From Pseudomonadota bacterium (lineage in GTDB: Bacteria > Pseudomonadota > Alphaproteobacteria > Rhizobiales > Rhizobiaceae): a stretch of 20,172 nucleotides of DNA. A program made the translations under genes and the position numbers. The notes below the pieces were generated by a model. The model did no database searches, was not told the DNA's origin, and saw only the letters and a program-made list of their open reading frames with translations. The stretch is from assembly GCA_023444445.1 (NCBI GenBank), contig JAEXMK010000055.1, positions 1-20,172 of the forward strand. The letters are read 5' to 3'. This document shows positions 1 through 6,072 of this stretch, piece after piece. Every line of letters starts with the position of its first letter. The stretch's first letter is position 1.

Positions 1-41
1 AAGCGCCTGCGGCTTCTCTTTTGTTTAAAGGCAGGACGACC

Positions 42-209
42 ATGGCGAAAGCTACAACAATCAAGATCAAGCTGCTGTCGACAGCCGACACCGGTACCTT
101 CTACGTCACCACCAAGAACAGCCGTACCTTCACGGACAAGATGACGAAGACGAAGTACGACCCGGTTGTACGCAAGCACGTTGAATTCAAGGAAACCAAG
201 ATCAAGTAA
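42..209 (+). CDS. rpmG: 50S ribosomal protein L33
   Basis: Small basic protein of the large ribosomal subunit, located near the E site. The 55-residue product begins [18 protein letters not shown] and ends [11 protein letters not shown], which is the full usual length and pattern of bacterial L33. It has no cysteines, so it is the zinc-independent type. The ATG at 42 is preferred over the in-frame TTG at 21 because AGGA at 33-36 lies 5 nt upstream of it and family members start at MAK. A strong intrinsic terminator follows 27 nt after the stop. The upstream gene lies outside the window, so whether rpmG is transcribed alone cannot be seen. Confidence 0.97.
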   Translation: MAKATTIKIKLLSTADTGTFYVTTKNSRTFTDKMTKTKYDPVVRKHVEFKETKIK

Positions 210-236
210 TTTCTTGATCGGTTTTCCGGCAAATAG

Positions 237-259
237 CGCGCCCCATGGGCGCGTTTTTT
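237..259 (+). terminator. rpmG rho-independent terminator
   Basis: A 7-bp GC stem (CGCGCCC at 237-243 with GGGCGCG at 247-253) has a 3-nt loop and is followed directly by six T residues at 254-259. This is a textbook intrinsic terminator for the + strand transcript ending in rpmG. Confidence 0.93.
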
Positions 260-263
260 GTTT

Positions 264-1078
264 GTGTCGAAGAAAACCGCCACCGCGCTCTCCGCACCCG
301 GCGTCTCCCCCATCGTGGAAATATAGGTGCTGCCTCTCCGTAGATTGCGAATTTGCTGCCGCCACTAGCAAAGGACACCAGGAGGCATTCAAGACGCATT
401 AGCCCACCGCCCGCGCTGTGAGCACAAAGATACCCGCAGGCACTCACGAAGGCTGCGTCGGGCAACACGCCCCTGTTCCGACACCGCATAACCCTGCGCA
501 GAAATCGGCAGGAAGACCAGCGCTTCACAACACGCGCGCCATCGACAATGTGTTCTCGGGAAGAAGGCGGTCGGCCAACGATGTGATTACGGCACGAGGA
601 ACCGATTCGGACATCGTCAGCCGACCGACCCCACGATTCAGGAGATGCGGCGGACCTGAGCATCATGGGGCATTCAAACTACGCAATACCAGCCCCTGAC
701 GAGCGAAATCGAGACGGCAAAAACCGTCATCAATCCATCATCGCAAGACCGAAAAACCGCCGGACGAACTGTTACTCTCGATTGTGAGTGTGCGCAGAAG
801 TAAAATAAAAATCAACAAATTCTTAAGCCAGAGATACATCCCCTGAGAAACATGGTTAAATATACCAAGCTGGCACACTATAGTTCCCTGAGAGCTAGAA
901 TTCAATTTATTTTTCAACTTGAACTCTATTGATGCCGCCCGAATTCATCCCTTCATTGCAAAGAGATAAAATACATCTGAGGTCAATGGTTTGCTGTATC
1001 GCGACATCCGCTGCGATGTGCGAATAACTATTTCGCCGGGATATGCGGGAGAACTGTGCAGACAGTCTTGATCAATTG
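264..1078. other. Long intergenic stretch without a convincing gene
   Basis: About 815 bp lie between the rpmG terminator and the end of pleD. Open frames here (minus 202-666, plus 418-699) give arginine-, serine- and proline-rich low-quality translations, lack Shine-Dalgarno sequences and match no family I know. The left part (to about 780) has coding-like GC content. The right part (about 790-1000) is clearly AT-rich, with runs such as AAAATAAAAAT at 802-812. I found no tRNA, no strong terminator and no clear promoter. It may be decayed coding sequence, a 3' region of pleD, or host to an RNA I cannot identify. Confidence 0.6.
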
Positions 1079-1102
1079 GCCGCGGCCGTCTCAAGCCGCG
1101 GC
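1079..1102 (-). terminator. GC-rich hairpin spanning the pleD stop codon
   Basis: GCCGCGGC occurs at both 1079-1086 and 1095-1102. It is self-complementary, so the copies form an 8-bp stem with an 8-nt loop. The pleD stop (TGA on the minus strand, 1091-1093) lies inside the loop, and one arm encodes the last alanines of the protein. No U-tract follows on the minus strand, so this is either a weak or Rho-assisted 3' end or an mRNA-stabilising hairpin rather than a classic terminator. Confidence 0.4.
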
Positions 1103-2461
1103 AGCCACGACGCGGTTGCGGCCAGCGTGTTTCGCCTCGTAAAGCGCCCTGTCGGCCTGCTTCAATATCTCGTCCGGCGCACCGAAGGCGCCGCTGCTGG
1201 TGGCGATGCCGAGGGAGGCGGTGATGCTCAGTTCCGTGTCGATGGAACGCACATAAAAGGGCGTGTCCTCCACGATCGCCCGCAGGCGCTCAGCGACGCT
1301 TGCCGCAAGCTCCTTGGGCGTATCGGGCATGACGACGACGAACTCTTCTCCACCATAACGGCAGGCGAGATCCGCACCGCGCACTGTGCTGCGGATGCGC
1401 GCTGCGAACTCCCGCAGCACCTCATCCCCGACATCGTGACCATAGGTGTCATTGACCAGTTTGAAGCGGTCTATATCGGTCATGCAGATGGAGATCGGGC
1501 GGCCACGCACCGCGGCGCGGTCGAAAAGTATCTTCAGATGATTGTCGAGGTAACGGCGATTGTTGAGGCCCGTCAGCGCATCGACAATTGCAAGTTCCAT
1601 CGTGTGCTGCAGATTGAGCCGCAGATGTTCATTATAGCGCTTGCGCCTGATCTGCGTCAGCGAACGGGCGACAAGTTCATTCGGATCGATCGGACGAAGA
1701 ATATAGTCGTTCACCCCCAGATCGAGCGCACGCGCCACCAGCTCGTCCGCCCCCTGCTCCGCCACCAGAAGCAACGGCAGAAAACGGGTGCGCTCCAGCG
1801 AGCGAAACTGCGAACACAGCCTCAGCGGATCGTAGTCCTCGAAATTGGAATTGACGATAACGAGTTCGAAGGGGCTGCTCGCCGCCTTGAGCAAGGCCGC
1901 CTGCGGCTCCGTGACGGCATCGACCTCCGCAACCGGCTTCAGCGCCCGGATGATGCGTTCCTGCGAGCTGGCGCGGCCATCCGCAACCAGCACGCGGCCC
2001 GGCGTCTGCATCAGGCCATCGCTGCGCAGCATCTCCTCGATACCGATCTGCCGGGCGGTTTCCGCACGCAGCCGCAGCTCGTCACTGACGGCTTTCAGAC
2101 GGACCAGGCTTTTGACACGGGCAATCAGCTGAAGATCATTGACCGGTTTGGTCAGAAAATCGTCGGCGCCGGCCTTGAGGCCACGCACGCGGTCAGACGG
2201 TTGATCGAGTGCGGTGACCATGACAACAGGAATATGGGCGGTATTCGGATTAGCCTTCAGCCGTTCGCAGACCTCGAAACCATCCATGCCCGGCATCATG
2301 ATATCGAGCAGGATGATATCGATCTGCTCCTCATCACAGATCGCTAGCGCCTTGAAACCATCCTCAGCGGTGACGACATCGAAATATTCCGCCAGAAGAC
2401 GGGCTTCCAGAAGCTTCACATTGGCTGGAATGTCGTCAACAACCAGAACTCTCGCCGTCAT
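1091..2461 (-). CDS. pleD: PleD-type diguanylate cyclase response regulator
   Basis: Makes cyclic di-GMP from two GTP in response to phosphorylation. In Caulobacter PleD localises to a pole and drives the motile-to-sessile transition. The 456 residues match PleD length and order: receiver 1 (about 3-120) with acidic pocket D9-D10, phosphoacceptor D53 and K105; receiver 2 (about 156-275) with asparagine (N204) where the acceptor aspartate would be, as expected of the degenerate dimerisation receiver; and a C-terminal GGDEF domain with active-site GGEEF at 370-374. RGAD at 361-364, five residues before GGEEF, fits the inhibitory I-site RxxD, so product inhibition is likely retained. The ATG has GGGGA 7 nt upstream. 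It lies 18 nt after divK on the same strand, so co-transcription is expected. Confidence 0.96.
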   Translation of the reverse strand: MTARVLVVDDIPANVKLLEARLLAEYFDVVTAEDGFKALAICDEEQIDIILLDIMMPGMDGFEVCERLKANPNTAHIPVVMVTALDQPSDRVRGLKAGADDFLTKPVNDLQLIARVKSLVRLKAVSDELRLRAETARQIGIEEMLRSDGLMQTPGRVLVADGRASSQERIIRALKPVAEVDAVTEPQAALLKAASSPFELVIVNSNFEDYDPLRLCSQFRSLERTRFLPLLLVAEQGADELVARALDLGVNDYILRPIDPNELVARSLTQIRRKRYNEHLRLNLQHTMELAIVDALTGLNNRRYLDNHLKILFDRAAVRGRPISICMTDIDRFKLVNDTYGHDVGDEVLREFAARIRSTVRGADLACRYGGEEFVVVMPDTPKELAASVAERLRAIVEDTPFYVRSIDTELSITASLGIATSSGAFGAPDEILKQADRALYEAKHAGRNRVVAAAA

Positions 2462-2479
2462 AACCGTTCCCCAGTCGCC

Positions 2480-2851
2480 TTACGCATCGCCCAGATAAGT
2501 CTTGATGACTTCGATGAATTTCGGGACGGAAATCGGCTTCGAGACATAGGCTTCGCATCCACCCTGGCGAATACGCTCCTCATCACCCTTCATGGCAAAT
2601 GCAGTAACCGCGATGACGGGAATGACGTGCAGTTCGTCATCCTCCTTCAGCCATTTGGTCACCTCCAGCCCCGAAACCTCCGGCAGCTGGATATCCATGA
2701 GGATGAGGTCGGGGCGGTGTTTGCGGGCAAGATCGAGCGCCTCCATGCCGTTGCGCGTCTGAATCGTCGTATAACCAGACGCCTCGATCAGGTCGCGAAA
2801 GAGCTTCATGTTCAGCTCGTTGTCTTCGACTATCATGACCTGCTTGGGCAT
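2480..2851 (-). CDS. divK: Single-domain response regulator DivK
   Basis: Stand-alone receiver that, in alphaproteobacteria, is phosphorylated by DivJ and dephosphorylated by PleC and signals through DivL and CckA to CtrA. The 123 residues starting [18 protein letters not shown] are almost only a receiver domain: E9-D10 in the acidic pocket, phosphoacceptor D53 in LILMDIQLP, conserved threonine in VTAFAMKG, and lysine in VSKP. There is no output domain, as in the family. The frame stays open to 2938, but residues upstream of MPKQ are not receiver-like and contain a CTATAT promoter element. GGGGA lies 9 nt before the ATG at 2851, so I choose this start. pleD follows 18 nt later. Confidence 0.96.
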   Translation of the reverse strand: MPKQVMIVEDNELNMKLFRDLIEASGYTTIQTRNGMEALDLARKHRPDLILMDIQLPEVSGLEVTKWLKEDDELHVIPVIAVTAFAMKGDEERIRQGGCEAYVSKPISVPKFIEVIKTYLGDA

Positions 2852-2892
2852 GGTGGGCAGTCCCCGTTTCGCTTTGAAACCTTCATCCAGAC

Positions 2893-2898
2893 ATATAG
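2893..2898 (-). promoter_or_regulatory. Candidate divK-pleD promoter -10 element
   Basis: The minus strand reads CTATAT here, identical to the rhizobial sigma-70 -10 consensus. It would give a leader of about 35 nt before the divK ATG at 2851. I see no good -35 at 17 nt spacing, so the site may need an activator or may be wrong. Confidence 0.35.
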
Positions 2899-2982
2899 GT
2901 TGCCAGAGAACCGATTCCATCGTCCATTCTTTGCGCAAGACTAGAGGGATTTGGTTTCAAAATAGGTAACTTCGGGGAAGAA

Positions 2983-3291
2983 ATGATGCGCGATACAAAA
3001 AACAAAGGCAATGCCGGCCAGGATCCGCAAGAAACGGCAGCCGCCATACTTGGCTGGCTGGCAAACGAACCGGACATGCTGGCGCGTTTCCTCGCCTTGA
3101 GCGGGTTACAGGCCAATATGTTGCGCCAGGCCGTCAATGATCCCGGCTTTTTGGCGGGGTTGACGGATTTCCTGATGAGCCACGAGCCGGACCTGATGGC
3201 CTTCTGTGCCGCCACCGATACAGCCCCCGAAACTGTGGCCGCCGCCTGGCACCATTTTTCCGGGCCGGGGCTGGATTCAGGTGTGTATTGA
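2983..3291 (+). CDS. DUF3572 family protein, function unknown
   Basis: A 102-residue protein that I recognise as the alphaproteobacterial DUF3572 family, whose function is unknown to me. It is mostly helical, without signal peptide, membrane segment or cysteine cluster. The core is AILGWLANEPDMLARFLALSG, then a second helical stretch around GFLAGLTDFLMSHEPDLMAFC. The start is either ATG 2983 or the adjacent ATG 2986. GGGGAA at 2974-2979 is better spaced for 2986, so the first residue may not be translated. It is divergent from divK and lies 69 nt before dinB on the same strand. Neither neighbour reveals its role. Confidence 0.85.
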   Translation: MMRDTKNKGNAGQDPQETAAAILGWLANEPDMLARFLALSGLQANMLRQAVNDPGFLAGLTDFLMSHEPDLMAFCAATDTAPETVAAAWHHFSGPGLDSGVY

Positions 3292-3302
3292 CGAGACGCC
3301 CC

Positions 3303-3331
3303 TTGAGCGACCATCGCAGGCGGAGTATGTT
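3303..3331 (+). promoter_or_regulatory. Candidate dinB promoter
   Basis: TTGAGC at 3303-3308 and TATGTT at 3326-3331 are separated by exactly 17 nt and begin 11 nt after the DUF3572 stop. A start near 3338 would leave a leader of about 23 nt with no Shine-Dalgarno. The call rests on consensus match and spacing only. Confidence 0.45.
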
Positions 3332-3353
3332 CGGCAACGTTCTGGTTTTGTTT
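3329..3353 (+). promoter_or_regulatory. LexA-like site upstream of dinB
   Basis: Three half-site-like units are present: GTTC (3329-3332), GTTC (3339-3342) and GTTT (3350-3353). The second and third have the N7 spacing of the alphaproteobacterial LexA box GTTC-N7-GTTC, with one mismatch. The first pair is spaced N6, one base short. The cluster covers the predicted -10 and transcription start of dinB, a gene often under SOS control. The box is imperfect, so binding is only plausible. Confidence 0.45.
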
Positions 3354-3360
3354 TCGGCCC

Positions 3361-4644
3361 ATGTCCACGTCGCACCGCTATGATCCCGGTTTTTGCCGTG
3401 ACTGTCTGGCTGGCCAGCCAGAAGGGTTGAGGCGTTGCCGCGCCTGTGGCAGCCCGCGTCTCCTCTATCATTCCGAACTTTATGATCTGAGCATCGCTCA
3501 TATCGATTGTGACGCCTTTTATGCCTCGGTCGAAAAGCGCGACAATCCGGAACTTGCCGACAAGCCCGTCATCGTCGGCGGTGGCAAGCGCGGGGTTGTC
3601 TCCACTGCCTGTTATATCGCCCGCATCCACGGCGTGCGCTCCGCCATGCCCATGTTCAAGGCGCTGGAGGCCTGCCCCGATGCTATCGTCATCAAGCCAG
3701 ACATGGAAAAATACAGCCGTGTCGGCCGTGAAATCCGGACCATGATGCAGGAATTGACGCCGCTCGTGCAGCCGCTTTCCATCGACGAGGCGTTTCTTGA
3801 TCTTTCCGGCACCGAGAAGCTGCATCACGACCCGCCAGCGCGCGTGCTGGCGAAATTCGCCCGGCGCGTGGAAAAAGAAGTCGGGGTGACCGTTTCTGCG
3901 GGGCTTTCCTATTGCAAATTTCTCGCCAAAGTCGCCTCCGAGCTACAAAAACCGCGCGGCTTTTCGGTTGTCGGTGAAGCGGAGGCGTTGTCCTTTCTGG
4001 CGGCGCGCCCGGTCACGACCATCTGGGGCGTGGGAAAGGCCTTTGCAGCGACGCTGGAGGCGGATGGCATCCGCATGATCGCGCAATTGCAGGAGATGGA
4101 AGAGAGCGAACTGATGCGCCGTTACGGCGTGATGGGGCAGCGGCTGTTCCGGCTTTCACTCGGCATTGACGAGCGGCATGTGCATAATAACGATCCGGCC
4201 AAAAGCGTATCGTCCGAAACCACTTTCTTCAACGATATTTCCCGTCATGAGGAGCTCGTTTCAATCCTGCGATCGCTCTCCGAAAAAGTAGCCTGGCGGC
4301 TGAAGAAGAACGGTATTGCCGGACACACCGTGGTGCTGAAGATGAAGACGGCCGATTTCAAGACCCGCACGCGCAACCGCAGGCTGGATGACCCCACGCA
4401 GCTTGCCGACCGTATATTTCGCACCGGCCTTGCGCTGCTGGAGAAAGAAACCGACGGCACCAAATTCCGCCTCATCGGCATTGGCGTCAGCGATCTGCGC
4501 GATGCCGGTCTCGCCGATCCTCCCGATCTCGTTGACAGGCAGGCCACGCGGCGGGCGGCGGCTGAAGCGGCGATGGACAAGCTGCGCAACAAGTTCGGCA
4601 AGGGCAGCGTCGAGACCGGCTACACCTTTGGCACCCGCAAATAA
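3361..4644 (+). CDS. dinB: DNA polymerase IV (Y-family, translesion)
   Basis: Error-prone Y-family polymerase that bypasses lesions such as N2-guanine adducts. The 427 residues contain an N-terminal extension with C12-x2-C15-x10-C26-x2-C29, resembling a zinc knuckle or ribbon. The palm and fingers carry [14 protein letters not shown] (catalytic D49, likely steric gate Y54) and [12 protein letters not shown] (D142, E143). A helix-hairpin-helix thumb (about 215-245, [19 protein letters not shown]) and a little-finger domain (about 285-400) follow. The C-terminus ends GYTFGTRK and shows no clear QxxLxF-type beta-clamp motif. ATG 3361 is the first available start in the frame. It has no recognisable Shine-Dalgarno, so initiation may be weak or nearly leaderless. 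A promoter and a LexA-like site lie just upstream. Confidence 0.95.
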   Translation: MSTSHRYDPGFCRDCLAGQPEGLRRCRACGSPRLLYHSELYDLSIAHIDCDAFYASVEKRDNPELADKPVIVGGGKRGVVSTACYIARIHGVRSAMPMFKALEACPDAIVIKPDMEKYSRVGREIRTMMQELTPLVQPLSIDEAFLDLSGTEKLHHDPPARVLAKFARRVEKEVGVTVSAGLSYCKFLAKVASELQKPRGFSVVGEAEALSFLAARPVTTIWGVGKAFAATLEADGIRMIAQLQEMEESELMRRYGVMGQRLFRLSLGIDERHVHNNDPAKSVSSETTFFNDISRHEELVSILRSLSEKVAWRLKKNGIAGHTVVLKMKTADFKTRTRNRRLDDPTQLADRIFRTGLALLEKETDGTKFRLIGIGVSDLRDAGLADPPDLVDRQATRRAAAEAAMDKLRNKFGKGSVETGYTFGTRK

Positions 4645-4751
4645 AAGCCTCAAACCAACCCTGCAGAACCTGTCCAGCCCCGTCCCCCATCACCCGTGTG
4701 CAATGTATTTTAGATTTTACACAAATTAGTGATGTTGCACCTGCAGCTTCC

Positions 4752-4770
4752 TTAAACTTCATTAAACTTC
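4752..4770. repeat. Tandem TTAAACTTC repeat upstream of the L,D-transpeptidase
   Basis: TTAAACTTC occurs at 4752-4760 and again at 4762-4770, a period of 10 bp, directly before the gene's ribosome binding site. It may be an operator. It resembles a CtrA box (TTAA-N7-TTAA) but the spacer is 6 nt, so I do not call it one. Confidence 0.5.
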
Positions 4771-4794
4771 GCATGGTTGAGTGAGGGAAGTTTT

Positions 4795-6054
4795 GTGCAT
4801 GTGGTGTATTGCGTCATGTCCCTTCGCCTCAGTCTTCTGACCGGCATGCTGTCGGTCAGCATTTTTGCCTTTCCGGCGCTTGCCGCCGACAGCCGGTCGC
4901 TGCAGATCCTGGTGTCCAAAAGCGACCAGTCGCTCTCGCTTTATGAAAATGGCGAGATCATCGCTACCTCGAAGGTCTCCACCGGCAAGGCCGGGCACGA
5001 GACGCCGAGTGGCATCTTCTCCATTCTGGAAAAACGAAAATACCACGAGTCGAATATCTATTCGGCCGCACCCATGCCCTTCATGCAACGCCTGACGTGG
5101 TCCGGCATTGCGCTGCATGAGGGCAAGGTGCCGAACTATCCAGCTTCCCATGGCTGCGTGCGCCTGCCTTCGAAATTTGCGAAGTCACTCTTCAGTGATA
5201 CGCAGGCCGGTGTCCACGTGATCATCACCGATCGCCCCGTTTCCCTGCGTTTCGTGCAGCATCCAGCGCTGTTTACGCCACGCGACGACGCCGATGACGG
5301 CAAGCTGCTACTGTCGGATGTGGAACTGCGCCCGGCGACCTTCGATGCGGCATTGGGTACAGTCGAGGTTGCCGTCAATGAAAAGACCCAGTCCCTCAAA
5401 CCGGTGGCAAAAGCAAAGGCTTCCTCGCCGCTGCGCATTCTCATTACACGTCGCGGCGAGCGGGAAAAGGTGATGGATATCCAGACCGTGCTGACCCGCC
5501 TCGGCTTCGACGCCGGTTCTGCCGATGGTTTCGCCGGCGAAATGACGGTAAGCGCCATTAACGGGTTCAAGCGGTGGAAAGGGCTGAAAACCACCGGCCC
5601 GCTTCTAACCGACGCTTTTGTGACGGCGCTTTACGCATCTGCCGGTGAAGATCATCCGCCAAATGGCCAAATCATGGTGCGGCAGGATTTCAAACCGCTG
5701 TTTGAAGCCGCCATCGACATCAGAGACCCGGAAGTGGCGCTTGGAACCCACTTCTTCGAGGCCGTTTCCGTGGATCGCGCTGCCGGAACGGCTGAATGGA
5801 ACGGCGTGACGCTTGAAAATCACCTGCCCGCAGCTGCCCGCAAGCGACTCGGAATCACCGATGTCGAGGCCCCCGGCGGTTTCGACCAGTTGAGCGCTGT
5901 ACTCGGCCGCCTGGAAATCCCCGCGGAGATACGCAAGCGCATCGAACAGGAGCTTTCAAGCGGAAGCTCGATCACCGTTTCCGACCTCAGTCACCAGATG
6001 GAGACAGGTGTGGGAACGGACTTCATCACCGTCACGAAGGAAGGACCGGTGTAA
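4795..6054 (+). CDS. Exported L,D-transpeptidase with peptidoglycan-binding domain
   Basis: Periplasmic YkuD/ErfK-type enzyme expected to form 3-3 peptidoglycan crosslinks or attach proteins to peptidoglycan. Agrobacterium relies heavily on such enzymes for polar growth. An N-terminal hydrophobic signal (SLLTGMLSVSIFAFPALAA) precedes a YkuD domain of about 35-135, with H108 in IALHEG and H119, C121 in SHGCVR as catalytic residues. A PG-binding-1-like repeat follows around DIQTVLTRLGFDAGSADG. The last 130 residues are not recognised. I chose GTG 4795 because GAGGGAAG at 4783-4790 lies just before it. Alternatives are TTG 4777, GTG 4801 or 4804, and ATG 4816; all keep the signal peptide. Its stop is 11 bp from the convergent dnaE stop. 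Confidence 0.9.
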   Translation: MHVVYCVMSLRLSLLTGMLSVSIFAFPALAADSRSLQILVSKSDQSLSLYENGEIIATSKVSTGKAGHETPSGIFSILEKRKYHESNIYSAAPMPFMQRLTWSGIALHEGKVPNYPASHGCVRLPSKFAKSLFSDTQAGVHVIITDRPVSLRFVQHPALFTPRDDADDGKLLLSDVELRPATFDAALGTVEVAVNEKTQSLKPVAKAKASSPLRILITRRGEREKVMDIQTVLTRLGFDAGSADGFAGEMTVSAINGFKRWKGLKTTGPLLTDAFVTALYASAGEDHPPNGQIMVRQDFKPLFEAAIDIRDPEVALGTHFFEAVSVDRAAGTAEWNGVTLENHLPAAARKRLGITDVEAPGGFDQLSAVLGRLEIPAEIRKRIEQELSSGSSITVSDLSHQMETGVGTDFITVTKEGPV

Positions 6055-6072
6055 GGGCTTTTACCCTACACC
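6048..6072. terminator. Hairpin across the convergent stop codons
   Basis: GGTGT at 6048-6052 pairs with ACACC at 6068-6072, and AGGG (6054-6057) pairs with CCCT (6064-6067), with one bulged A and a 6-nt loop. Both stop codons lie in the stem. It could serve as a shared 3' end for the transpeptidase and dnaE, but neither strand has a downstream T-run, so the terminator call is weak. Confidence 0.4.

Noticed and set aside
202..666. Minus-strand frame of 154 codons downstream of rpmG
   Set aside because: It overlaps the rpmG end and its terminator, has no ribosome binding site, and its arginine- and serine-rich translation resembles no protein family.
1043..2347. Plus-strand frame of 434 codons opposite pleD
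   Set aside because: Antisense shadow of a well-supported gene, rich in histidine, arginine and aspartate as antisense frames usually are.
2852..2938. N-terminal extension of DivK
   Set aside because: The 29 extra residues are not receiver-like and the region contains a CTATAT promoter element; the MPKQ start fits the family length.
3329..3342. GTTC-N6-GTTC taken alone as a LexA box at dinB
   Set aside because: Spacing is one base short of the N7 needed; only the overlapping GTTC-N7-GTTT is kept as a weak candidate.
4752..4765. CtrA binding site before the L,D-transpeptidase
   Set aside because: The two TTAA units are 6 nt apart instead of 7 and the second is not followed by C.
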